DNA of 33,659 nt, from contig JAISUN010000106.1 in the NCBI GenBank assembly GCA_031272085.1, positions 1-33,659 on the forward strand. The letters are read 5' to 3'. The notes under the pieces are model-generated. The model did no database searches and had not been told where the DNA came from. It saw only the letters and a program-made list of their open reading frames with translations. Positions 15,547 through 23,052 of the stretch are shown here, one piece after another. Both the position numbers and the translations under genes were made by a program. Source of the DNA: Dysgonamonadaceae bacterium (GTDB lineage: Bacteria > Bacteroidota > Bacteroidia > Bacteroidales > Azobacteroidaceae). How positions within the stretch are numbered: the stretch's first letter is position 1; each line of letters opens with the position of its first letter.

Positions 15547-15942
15547 ATGGTTGTAAGATTTGGAGTTTCCTTGGAAACAGAACTTTTAGAAGAGTTGGAC
15601 GCTTACGTGAAAGACAACTCGTTTGCCAACCGCTCGCAGGCTGTACGTGCGCTCATTGAGAAAAATATCGTGGAAAAAAAATGGCTCTGCAATCATCACG
15701 TTGCAGGAGCCATTGTGCTGGTTTACGAGCCGTCGAAAAACGATGTTGCAAGCCATATTCTTGAAATTCAGCAAGATAATTCCGAACTTATCCTTTCTTC
15801 GCAGCGGTTTTTTTCAAACGGATGCTGTACCGAAATCGTCGCCGTTGACGGAATCGCCCAAAAACTGACCAAACTTTCCGAAGAACTGATTTCGCTTAAA
15901 GGCATCATCCACGGCAAGTTAATTATGAGCCGGGTGGAATAG
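15547..15942 (+). CDS. NikR-like regulator lacking the nickel-binding histidines
   Basis: The 131-residue protein is collinear with NikR. It has an N-terminal ribbon-helix-helix (RFGVSLETELLEELDAYVKDNSFANRSQAVRALI, residues 4-37) and a C-terminal ACT-like domain (HHVAGAIVLVYEPSKNDVASHIL ... GCCTEIVAVDG ... GIIHGKLIMSRVE). In E. coli NikR nickel is bound by His76, His87, His89 and Cys95. Here the matching positions are Gln76, Gln86/Arg87 and Phe88/Phe89; only the Cys (Cys94, preceded by Cys93) remains. Nickel sensing in the canonical way is therefore unlikely. It could sense another metal or ligand, or act constitutively. It overlaps the convergent TolC-family gene by 24 bp. Confidence 0.88.
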   Translation: MVVRFGVSLETELLEELDAYVKDNSFANRSQAVRALIEKNIVEKKWLCNHHVAGAIVLVYEPSKNDVASHILEIQQDNSELILSSQRFFSNGCCTEIVAVDGIAQKLTKLSEELISLKGIIHGKLIMSRVE

Positions 15943-17250
15943 GGAATTTTCAATATTCCAAATCCCGACATTCCGTTCCAAATCGACTAAGGCGGCAACA
16001 TTGTCCGCAACTTTTTCTATATAAGCGCTTTGCAAATCGTCGAAAGTTTGCTGGGCTATCAGCACTTCGGAACGCGAAGTTTCGCCGCGCTGATAACTGT
16101 AAATCCTCGCTTTCAACACCTCTTCGGCCTTGCGGTGAAGCCCGTTTTCGTAAGCATTTACCTGCTCGACCGAGGAGCGGTACTGCCTTAAAGCGTTCAT
16201 AACCTGCGTCTGCACCTCGATTTCAGCCTGCCTATATTCTGTTTCAGCCTGCTGGCGGCGGAGTTTTGCCGCATTGACAGCGCCTTTGTTTAAATTTGAA
16301 AATTTCAGGGGGACGGAAATTCCAACTGTAACCCCATTGAATCTGGGAGCGGGCGCAATTTCGTTCTTCACTTCGGTATTGTAATTGTAGCCCAGAGCCA
16401 AATCGAAATCGGTATTTCGTTCTCTTTGAGCGACTTTCAATTGTCGGGCTGCTACTTCGGAATTTTTGAGGGCTGCCGCAAGGTCGGCGCGGTTCGCAAG
16501 CGCGGATTGAAGCAGGAAATCAGCCTCAAACTCGCGGCGGACGGATTTTAAGCGTTCGGACGGCATAGCCGCAGGTTCGGTCACAAAAGAGCCTGTCCAA
16601 ACGGCAAGCGAAGCGCAGGCATTAGCCAAATCGGTACGCGCCTGCAAAAGGTCGTTGGCCGCAGATTCGGCTTCGATGCGGCTTTGCATGGCGTCGGCTT
16701 CGTTGATGTCGCCGTGAGCCAAACGGATGCTGTCGGCTTCGGCAAGAGCGCGGATATTGGCGCAGGAATTTTCCCTAACTCGATACAGTTCAGCCTGTTT
16801 CAGCATATCGACATAAGCCAAAGTCGCCTCGGCAAGGAGGTTGCGGAAATAATCCGACAGCAGGGCTTCGCTCAATTCCTTCTCGCTGCGGGCAAGGTTG
16901 ATGTTCGCCCCGCGTTTGCCGACTGTAAAAGTTTTACTCAACTCCACAGAAACCGAGCGTCCCATCTGCTTGCTGTCTTCGTTGCGGTTGGCAATCTCGT
17001 TGTCGCCGTATTCGAGGCTTAACTGCGGGTCGTTGAAGATTTTAGCCGCTTGCAGTTCTGCCTCGGCAATGCTCACGTTCAACTGTTCGGCAGCATAATT
17101 GAGATTTTTTTCTTTCACCAAATCAATAAAAGACTTATAATCAAGCATTTGAGCCTGATTTTCCAACGGCTGTGCAAACAGAGCAACATTTGTGAAAAAT
17201 GCGATATAAAATACTGTAAATAAAGGTTTTAAATATATTTTTCCATTCAT
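15919..17250 (-). CDS. TolC / OEP-family outer membrane efflux protein
   Basis: The 443-residue protein has a signal peptide (ending near ALFAQ). It contains two long repeated coiled-coil segments typical of TolC/CusC trimers: AAEQLNVSIAEAELQAAKIFNDPQLSLEYG..., then LAEADSIRLAHGDINEADAMQSRIEAESA, and later KLRRQQAETEYRQAEIEVQTQVMNALRQYRSSVEQVNAYE with YQRGETSRSEVLIAQQTF. GVTVGISVPLKF is the family strand before the second half. It would form the outer-membrane duct of an RND-type metal or drug exporter. No adaptor or RND pump gene lies nearby. It follows the phosphohexomutase gene by 15 nt and converges on the NikR-like gene. Confidence 0.92.
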   Translation of the reverse strand: MNGKIYLKPLFTVFYIAFFTNVALFAQPLENQAQMLDYKSFIDLVKEKNLNYAAEQLNVSIAEAELQAAKIFNDPQLSLEYGDNEIANRNEDSKQMGRSVSVELSKTFTVGKRGANINLARSEKELSEALLSDYFRNLLAEATLAYVDMLKQAELYRVRENSCANIRALAEADSIRLAHGDINEADAMQSRIEAESAANDLLQARTDLANACASLAVWTGSFVTEPAAMPSERLKSVRREFEADFLLQSALANRADLAAALKNSEVAARQLKVAQRERNTDFDLALGYNYNTEVKNEIAPAPRFNGVTVGISVPLKFSNLNKGAVNAAKLRRQQAETEYRQAEIEVQTQVMNALRQYRSSVEQVNAYENGLHRKAEEVLKARIYSYQRGETSRSEVLIAQQTFDDLQSAYIEKVADNVAALVDLERNVGIWNIENSLFHPAHN

Positions 17251-17265
17251 AAAATTTCCATAAAA

Positions 17266-19014
17266 TCAGATTCCGAGCGATTTTCTCACTGCGTCAATTT
17301 TTTGTTCGGCCGCTTTTTCGGCTTCGGCAAGTTGTTCGCGCGACTCCACTTCGCTGTGAATCTCTATGTAGAACTTGATTTTCGGTTCGGTACCGGAAGG
17401 ACGAATCGAAACTTTTGTGCCGTCTTCCGAGAAATATTGAAGCACGTTTGAAGTGGTCGGCATATCGAGCGTAAGCGTTTCATTTTCAACCAAATCCTTT
17501 TCTGTCAGTTTCACGAAATCCTTAATTGACACGACTTTCGAGCCGGCAAGTTCCTTAATCGGATTGTCGCGGAAATTCTTCATCATCGCCTCGATTTCTT
17601 CTGCTCCGGATTTTCCCTGTTTCACGACCGAAATACCCTTTTCTTTCGAGAAGCCGTATTCAACGTAAATATCCTGCAAAAGCCGATAGACGGTTTTCCC
17701 GTTGTCGGCCGCCCAAGCAGCGATTTCGGCAAGCAGCATGCAGCCCGAAACGGCGTCTTTGTCGCGCACGAAATTTTCGGCCAAAAAGCCGTAACTTTCT
17801 TCGCCGCCGCCGATGTAGGTTGCTGAACTTTCGTTGTGGCGCATCACGTCGGCAATCCACTTGAAACCGGTGTAGCAGTCGTACATTTTCACTCCGTTGC
17901 GTTTGGCAACATTTTTTACCAATTCGGTTGATACAATGGTTTTTACGATGTACTCGCTCCCTTTCAGCCGTCCGGTTTCTTTCCAGCGGGTAATCAGGTA
18001 ATAAAGGTAGATGAGCAGGGTTTGATTGCCGTTGAGCAGCACAAATTCGCCATCGTCGTTTCGGACGGCGGCTCCAACGCGGTCGGCGTCGGGGTCGGAA
18101 GCCATCACAAGGTCGGCTCCTGTTTCAACAGCCTTTTCCACAGCCATTTTCAGGGCGGCGGCCTCTTCGGGATTCGGCGAAACCACGGTCGGAAAATCGC
18201 CGCTTACCACATCCTGTTCCGGAACGTGGATGATATTTGTGAATCCGAGTTCCTTTAAAGCCCTTGGTATCAGCGTGCTGCCGGTTCCGTGAATCGGGGT
18301 GTAAACAATTTTTATATCGCTGTGCCGCTTGATGGCTTCGGGCGAAAGCGAGATTGTCAGCAGGTCTGCAATAAACTGATTATCAATATTTTCGTCGAGA
18401 ACGCTTATCAGAGCCGCATTTTTCTTGAAATTGATTTCCTTGACAGATGAAATATTGTTTACTTCGGCAATGATATTTTTGTCGTGTGGAGAAATGACCT
18501 GCGCACCGTCGCTCCAATAGGCTTTGTAGCCGTTATATTCTTTCGGATTATGTGATGCCGTAACCATAACTCCGCTCTGGCAGCCGAGTTTGCGGATTGC
18601 GTAACTGACTTCGGGAGTCGGGCGCAAATCGGGAAACAAGTATGCTTTAATGCCGTTTGCAGAGAAGATTTCGGCTGTAATTTCGGCGAATCGGCGGCTG
18701 TTGTTCCGGCAATCGTGGCCGACAACAACGCTAATCTGCGGGAGCGAAGCAAATTCTTTTTTCAGGTAGTTTGCAAGTCCCTGTGTTGCAGCGCCTACGG
18801 TATATTTGTTCATCCGGTTCGAGCCTGCGCCCATTATTCCGCGCAATCCGCCCGTTCCAAATTCGAGGTCGCGGTAAAATGCCTCTACAAGGTCGGTTGT
18901 ATCTTCTTTGTCCAACAAGGTTTTTACCTGCTTGCGGGTATCCTCGTCGTAATCGGGCGACAGCCAAAGGTTTGCCTTTGCCCTTATTTGCTGTAACAGT
19001 TTCTCGTCGTTCAT
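17266..19014 (-). CDS. Phosphoglucomutase/phosphomannomutase family
   Basis: The enzyme interconverts hexose 1- and 6-phosphates through a phosphoserine intermediate, supplying sugar nucleotides for surface glycans. It has 582 residues, matching the long alpha-PGM subgroup. The active-site Ser154 is in VTASHNPKEYNGYKAYW, the Mg site is ASDPDADRVGAAV, the sugar loop is GGEESYGFL, and the phosphate-binding loop is RPSGTEPKIKF near the C-terminus. The start MNDEKLLQQIRAKANLWL is normal. Whether glucose, mannose or both are preferred cannot be read from sequence. It leads a two-gene unit with the TolC-family gene. Confidence 0.94.
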   Translation of the reverse strand: MNDEKLLQQIRAKANLWLSPDYDEDTRKQVKTLLDKEDTTDLVEAFYRDLEFGTGGLRGIMGAGSNRMNKYTVGAATQGLANYLKKEFASLPQISVVVGHDCRNNSRRFAEITAEIFSANGIKAYLFPDLRPTPEVSYAIRKLGCQSGVMVTASHNPKEYNGYKAYWSDGAQVISPHDKNIIAEVNNISSVKEINFKKNAALISVLDENIDNQFIADLLTISLSPEAIKRHSDIKIVYTPIHGTGSTLIPRALKELGFTNIIHVPEQDVVSGDFPTVVSPNPEEAAALKMAVEKAVETGADLVMASDPDADRVGAAVRNDDGEFVLLNGNQTLLIYLYYLITRWKETGRLKGSEYIVKTIVSTELVKNVAKRNGVKMYDCYTGFKWIADVMRHNESSATYIGGGEESYGFLAENFVRDKDAVSGCMLLAEIAAWAADNGKTVYRLLQDIYVEYGFSKEKGISVVKQGKSGAEEIEAMMKNFRDNPIKELAGSKVVSIKDFVKLTEKDLVENETLTLDMPTTSNVLQYFSEDGTKVSIRPSGTEPKIKFYIEIHSEVESREQLAEAEKAAEQKIDAVRKSLGI

Positions 19015-19056
19015 AATTTTTATTTTTTATGCGAAAATTTTATAAGTATTAAACCG

Positions 19057-19088
19057 CAAATTTAATTAGAATAAATGGAATTTACAAA
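19057..19088 (-). promoter_or_regulatory. Promoter of the phosphohexomutase-tolC unit
   Basis: On the minus strand TTTG (19088-19085), 20 bases, TAAATTTG (19064-19057). The ATG is at 19014, giving a leader of about 37 nt. A second TAnnTTTG-like box (TATTTTTG, 19103-19096) lies further upstream. Confidence 0.55.
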
Positions 19089-19103
19089 ACTAATGCAAAA
19101 ATA

Positions 19104-20003
19104 TTAAGATTTTTTCACGATTTTTTGCGCAGCGAAGATAAACAGGGCTGCCGAAGCGGCCGAAAGCCACCATGTATCGCTTGTTCCAATGGAATTGAGC
19201 CGGTCTAATGCTGCGGCGTCGTCCTTGAAATACTGGTTTTGAGCGATAGCCGCAAAATTGTTGAAAAAATGGGCAATAATGGGAACCCACAGGCTCCGCG
19301 TGTAGAAAAGCAGGTAGCCCAGCCACGCGCCGAGCAAAAGGCGGGGCAAAAATCCGTAAAACTGCAAGTGAATGGCGCTGAAAATCGCCGCAACTATCCA
19401 TATCACAGCGTGATGATTGCCTATCATTTTTCCGAAAATAGTTTGAAGAGCGCCGCGAAACAGCAATTCTTCGCCGAATGCAGCAAAAACCGCTACTATA
19501 AAGACATTGACGGCAAAAACAGCCATGCTGTCGGTATTCAGAATCAGGTCGATAGCCCGATTTGCAGCCTCTTCCATAGCCTGTATTTTGTTTTCGATAA
19601 ATTTCAGGCTTTCAGGTAGTTGCAACTGCATATTCAGTTCGTAGGCAAAATTCAGGACAGGCAGCATAAACAGCACTGAAAGCGCCGCCCATGCTATTGC
19701 GCCGAAATTTTTTGGGCGCCGCAAAGCAAGGTAATCGGCAGCGTTTTCGCTGAATATCCACGCGCAAACAAGCGGCGGAATGACAAAAGTGAACAACTGG
19801 CTGATAAATTGAGCCTCGCGTGCCAGAGCCGCATTGGTTGTCAAACTTTGCGAAAATTCCTGAATAGAAGCCGGATTAAATCCTGCGGCGAGGACAAAAG
19901 CCAGCAATGTCCCGGCCACAGAACCCACCACGACGAACATCAGCAGGAAAACCAACTGTGCCGGCGCGGGAAAATCCTTGAAAAGTCCCCTGAAAAAATT
20001 CAT
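19104..20003 (-). CDS. CPBP-family intramembrane metalloprotease
   Basis: The 299-residue protein has about eight hydrophobic helices. It carries the CPBP (CAAX protease/bacteriocin-processing, Abi) motifs: EE at 178-179 with Arg183 (GEELLFRG), His212 (FSAIHLQ), and His245 with Asn248/249 (HFFNN). These form the active site inside the membrane. Bacterial members have been linked to bacteriocin immunity, signal-peptide trimming or regulator cleavage; the substrate here is unknown. It begins 3 nt after the dihydroorotate-dehydrogenase-like gene, so both are probably on one transcript. Confidence 0.92.
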   Translation of the reverse strand: MNFFRGLFKDFPAPAQLVFLLMFVVVGSVAGTLLAFVLAAGFNPASIQEFSQSLTTNAALAREAQFISQLFTFVIPPLVCAWIFSENAADYLALRRPKNFGAIAWAALSVLFMLPVLNFAYELNMQLQLPESLKFIENKIQAMEEAANRAIDLILNTDSMAVFAVNVFIVAVFAAFGEELLFRGALQTIFGKMIGNHHAVIWIVAAIFSAIHLQFYGFLPRLLLGAWLGYLLFYTRSLWVPIIAHFFNNFAAIAQNQYFKDDAAALDRLNSIGTSDTWWLSAASAALFIFAAQKIVKKS

Positions 20004-20006
20004 TTT

Positions 20007-20978
20007 TTAATCGCGGTTGGAAAAATATTTCATAAACTGAATCCGTTCAAAGAGCGAAGGATTGTCGGCATTTTCAAATTTAAGTTTGCCGACAAACGAC
20101 ATTACATCGTTGAATTTCATACTGTTCATCCAGTCTTCCAAACCGCGCAGGGTTGCGGGAATGACTTCGTTGCCGTGCTGATAAACCGCGCTGCAAATTT
20201 CGACTGCCGCAGCCCCGCTCAACAGGCATTTTACCACGTCTTCCCAGTCGTGAATGCCGGTGCAGGCAGCAATCGAAGCCTCGGGAACTTTTCCGCATAC
20301 TATTGAGGTCCAGCGGATTGCGTCGGCAATTTCGGAGTGCGAACTAAATACAAAACCCGAATTGACTTGCAGTTTGTTGATGTCAATATCGGGTTGGCAA
20401 AATCGGTTAAAAAGGACTATTCCATCGGCTCCGGCGGCTGTGAGTTCTTGCGCTAACCGCGGAATATGGCTGAAATACTTGCTCATCTTCACGATAATCG
20501 GAATCTTCACAATCGCTTTCATCCGTTTTGTGATGCGGATGTATTCATCAACAAGGGCGTCGAAACCGTCTGAATCTTCCGTACTTAAAGCAAAAATGTT
20601 GAGTTCTATGGCGTCGGCTCCGGCGGATTCTATGTCGCGTACAAATTCTATCCACTCGCCTTCGCGCAAGCAATTTACGCTTGCAATAATCGGAATTGTG
20701 CATTGTTGCTTCGATTCGCGGATAAGGTCGAGATATTCGCCGGTTTTCAGACACTCTTTCAAATACTTACACATCAAAGCATCAGGGCAAACGGCAGTCG
20801 ATATTTCGCCCTTCATCTCAATCTGCTCCTCGAACAGAGAAGTTAGGACGACCGCTCCTGCGCCCGCCTTTTCGAGTTCTCTGTTTTTCTTTGCCGTGTT
20901 TGTCAAGCCCGAACTTGCGATGATTATCGGGTTTTTAAGAGTTAAACCGGCAAACTTCGTTTCAAAATTATTTTCCAT
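20007..20978 (-). CDS. Dihydroorotate dehydrogenase-like protein, altered active site
   Basis: The 323-residue TIM-barrel protein resembles the DHODH/dihydropyrimidine dehydrogenase FMN fold: LTLKNPIIIASSGLTNTAKKNRELEKAGAGAVVLTSLF (barrel start), VKIPIIVKMSKYFSHIPRLAQELTAAGADGIVLFNR, and IAACTGIHDWEDVVKCLLSGAAAVEICSAV (FMN phosphate loop). The class 1 catalytic segment N-L-S-C-P-N is replaced by NIFALS at 127-132, so the catalytic Cys is Ala130. The protein is therefore not a normal dihydroorotate dehydrogenase. It is a recognised uncharacterised subgroup in Bacteroidota, probably an FMN protein acting on another substrate. It is the first gene of a pair with the CPBP protease. Confidence 0.88.
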   Translation of the reverse strand: MENNFETKFAGLTLKNPIIIASSGLTNTAKKNRELEKAGAGAVVLTSLFEEQIEMKGEISTAVCPDALMCKYLKECLKTGEYLDLIRESKQQCTIPIIASVNCLREGEWIEFVRDIESAGADAIELNIFALSTEDSDGFDALVDEYIRITKRMKAIVKIPIIVKMSKYFSHIPRLAQELTAAGADGIVLFNRFCQPDIDINKLQVNSGFVFSSHSEIADAIRWTSIVCGKVPEASIAACTGIHDWEDVVKCLLSGAAAVEICSAVYQHGNEVIPATLRGLEDWMNSMKFNDVMSFVGKLKFENADNPSLFERIQFMKYFSNRD

Positions 20979-21008
20979 AATGTGAAGAGTGCTTTACAAT
21001 TCTTGGTG

Positions 21009-21042
21009 CAAATCTATTAAATTTTAAATTAAAACGTGCAAA
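21009..21042 (-). promoter_or_regulatory. Promoter of the DHODH-like/CPBP operon
   Basis: On the minus strand TTTG (21042-21039) and TAGATTTG (21016-21009) are 22 bp apart, slightly long for the consensus. The ATG is at 20978, about 30 bp downstream. Confidence 0.45.
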
Positions 21043-21076
21043 TTTTTTTAAATTTATATAAGAAATGGGTAAAAAA

Positions 21077-21739
21077 TTACGGTCGAGGCCCGAAAATAAG
21101 GCTTCCGATACGAACTATTGTGCTTCCTTCGGCTACCGCAATCGGATAATCGTCGCTCATTCCCATAGAAATTTCTGTAAATTCATCGCCGGTTTGCGGA
21201 AAAGCCCGTATCCGACGGAAAAGCGCGGCAAGGCTGCGGAACTCGGAACGAATCTGTCCGCTGTCGTCGGTAAAAGTTGCCATACCCATAAGTCCGCAAG
21301 GCACAAGGTTTTCGTATTTTTTTATTTTGCCGGACGAGAACAGGCTCGCGGCTTCGTCGGGACGGAAACCGAATTTTTGCTCCTCCTGCGCGATATGCAC
21401 TTGAAGCAGGATTTTCAGTTTTTTGCCGCATTTCAGTGCTTCGCTGTCCAAAACGGTTAAAAGCCGCTCGCTGTCAACGCTTTGAATCATTGATGCGATA
21501 GGGACGGCAATATGCGCCTTGTTGGTCTGCAAGTGGCCAATCAGGTGCCATTCGATGTCTTTTGGCAGCCGCTCGTATTTTCCGGCGAGTTCCTGAACGC
21601 GGTTTTCGCCGAAGATGCGCTGGCCGGCCTCGTAAGCCTCCATTATGGCCTCGTCGGGATGAAACTTTGAAACGGCGGTCAGGCGCACGCCTTCGGGCAG
21701 CGTTTCCTTAATCTTCCGAAGATTCTGCGCTATTTTCAT
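21077..21739 (-). CDS. yggS: YggS/PLPBP-family pyridoxal-phosphate homeostasis protein
   Basis: The protein binds PLP without known enzyme activity and maintains vitamin B6 and amino-acid balance. The start MKIAQNLRKIKETLPEG at 21739 aligns with the family; an ATG two codons upstream (21745) is possible. The PLP lysine is in VRLTAVSKFHP (Lys25 from this start). Other landmarks are FGENRVQEL, IEWHLIGHLQTNKAH, CGLMGMATF and MSDDYPIAVAEGSTIVRIGSLIFG. At about 220 residues it is of normal size. The start overlaps the 3' end of the DUF4494 gene by about 30 nt, so it is the last gene of engB-DUF4494-yggS. Confidence 0.94.
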   Translation of the reverse strand: MKIAQNLRKIKETLPEGVRLTAVSKFHPDEAIMEAYEAGQRIFGENRVQELAGKYERLPKDIEWHLIGHLQTNKAHIAVPIASMIQSVDSERLLTVLDSEALKCGKKLKILLQVHIAQEEQKFGFRPDEAASLFSSGKIKKYENLVPCGLMGMATFTDDSGQIRSEFRSLAALFRRIRAFPQTGDEFTEISMGMSDDYPIAVAEGSTIVRIGSLIFGPRP

Positions 21740-22175
21740 ACTCAATCTTATCGGCCGAGAAGCGGAAAACGTCCATTATCATTGTTTCCGAAACGGCGGC
21801 TATATCGTAATCCGACATAGTTCCTTTCATTCCTTTTTCGAGAACCTCGATTGCTTCTTTTATGTCCGAAGCCTGAACCAGCATTTTGGAGGCTCTGCGT
21901 TTTTCTGCGCCGCTTTTTTCGTCGAGGGTAATGAACATTACCTTCATATTGTAGTAACGGTCGCCGTTTTCGTTGAAAAATATTTCGGCGATTTTTGCCC
22001 TTTTGATGTCGGCGACGAGAAATTCGCCGCTGATATAGGGCTTCAATTCCTCGATAATCCGGGCTTCCGCCTCGGTAAAGGAAAGGGCGTCAACCAAATA
22101 CGGCTCTGTAATCCGCTTCTGAACGCCGTTTTCCATCATTTTTTCGTAAGATACCTTACATTCAAACCAGTTCAT
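21708..22175 (-). CDS. DUF4494-family protein
   Basis: The 155-residue protein begins MNWFECKVSYEKMMENGVQKRITEPYLVDALSFTEAEARI, a pattern of the Bacteroidota-specific DUF4494 family. It continues with GEFLVADIKRAKIAEIF, YYNMKVMFITLDEKSGAEKR and ASDIKEAIEVLEKGMKGTMSDYDI. There is no signal peptide or membrane segment, so it is cytoplasmic. Function is unknown. It begins 4 nt after engB and overlaps yggS, a tight housekeeping operon. Confidence 0.88.
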   Translation of the reverse strand: MNWFECKVSYEKMMENGVQKRITEPYLVDALSFTEAEARIIEELKPYISGEFLVADIKRAKIAEIFFNENGDRYYNMKVMFITLDEKSGAEKRRASKMLVQASDIKEAIEVLEKGMKGTMSDYDIAAVSETMIMDVFRFSADKIEYENSAESSED

Positions 22176-22179
22176 ATAT

Positions 22180-22785
22180 TTACTTTTGTTTCAGTTCTTT
22201 ATTAATATTTTCTATATAATCGAGAATTTCGTCCCTGCCGCTTCTGTTTTCGGAGGAAGAAATAAAAACGGGCGGCAGTTCTTCCCAGGTTTCGAGCAGG
22301 CGTGCCTTGTAACGGTCGATGTTTTCGGCCAGACGGGTTTTGGAAATCTTGTCCGATTTCGTGAAAATTATCGCGAAAGGGATTTCGTTTTCGCCGAGCC
22401 GTTCGATAAATTCCAAATCAATCTTTTGCGGCTCGTGGCGGCAGTCGAGAAGCACGAAAAGGCAGGTAAGTCCCATTCTTTCGGCAAGATAGGCCTCTAT
22501 TATCGCGCGGATTTTTTCGCGGCCTTCCTTGCCCCGCTGGGCGTAGCCGTATCCGGGCAAATCGACGAGATACCACTCGCCGTTAATCAGGAAATGGTTG
22601 ATTAACTGTGTTTTACCCGGAGTTGAAGACGTCATTGCGAGGCCTTTTCGTCCGGTCAGCATATTTAGCAGCGACGATTTTCCGACATTGGAACGGCCGA
22701 TGAAAGCGTATTCCGGACGGCCGTCCTGAGGGCATTTCGCCGGGTCGGTGTTGCTGATTATAAATTCCGCTGATTTTATCTGCAT
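22180..22785 (-). CDS. engB: Ribosome biogenesis GTPase EngB (YihA/YsxC)
   Basis: This TRAFAC GTPase is needed for late assembly of the 50S subunit. With the start at ATG 22785 ([19 protein letters not shown]) it has 201 residues. An in-frame ATG at 22806 lies inside the -7 promoter box and is rejected. Visible motifs are G1 GRSNVGKS (30-37), G2 around [10 protein letters not shown]3 DLPGYG (75-80), G4 TKSD and G5 SSSE. It leads the engB-DUF4494-yggS operon. Confidence 0.96.
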   Translation of the reverse strand: MQIKSAEFIISNTDPAKCPQDGRPEYAFIGRSNVGKSSLLNMLTGRKGLAMTSSTPGKTQLINHFLINGEWYLVDLPGYGYAQRGKEGREKIRAIIEAYLAERMGLTCLFVLLDCRHEPQKIDLEFIERLGENEIPFAIIFTKSDKISKTRLAENIDRYKARLLETWEELPPVFISSSENRSGRDEILDYIENINKELKQK

Positions 22786-22803
22786 CGTTTTCGTTTTAAA
22801 ATA

Positions 22804-22835
22804 CAAAGTTACTGAAAATTTTTTTATTCCGCAAA
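22804..22835 (-). promoter_or_regulatory. Promoter of engB-DUF4494-yggS
   Basis: On the minus strand TTTG (22835-22832), 20 bases, TAACTTTG (22811-22804), a near-ideal Bacteroidota promoter. The leader to ATG 22785 is only about 12-15 nt. Confidence 0.7.
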
Positions 22836-23052
22836 GAGGCCGGACGGTTCATTGTGTTAAAATTATCAAAAACGAGCGTCGAAAACGAAAATTTTTGTGC
22901 CTTGAAACCCCGATAAATGGCGGAAAATTAAAAAAAGTTTGATTTTTCGTGAACTTTTTTCGCTCAAATGTGTTATATAAATATAGGGTTAAGTCATTAT
23001 TAGTAAATGTATGAAGATAACTTTACAAATTAATATTTTTTATTATATCAAA
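22836..23052. other. Intergenic region upstream of the fibre-like gene
   Basis: It is AT-rich. No TAnnTTTG box for the plus-strand gene was found, so the promoter of the 23-27 kb operon is not identified. An in-frame ATG at 23011 could extend the downstream gene by 14 residues. Confidence 0.4.
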
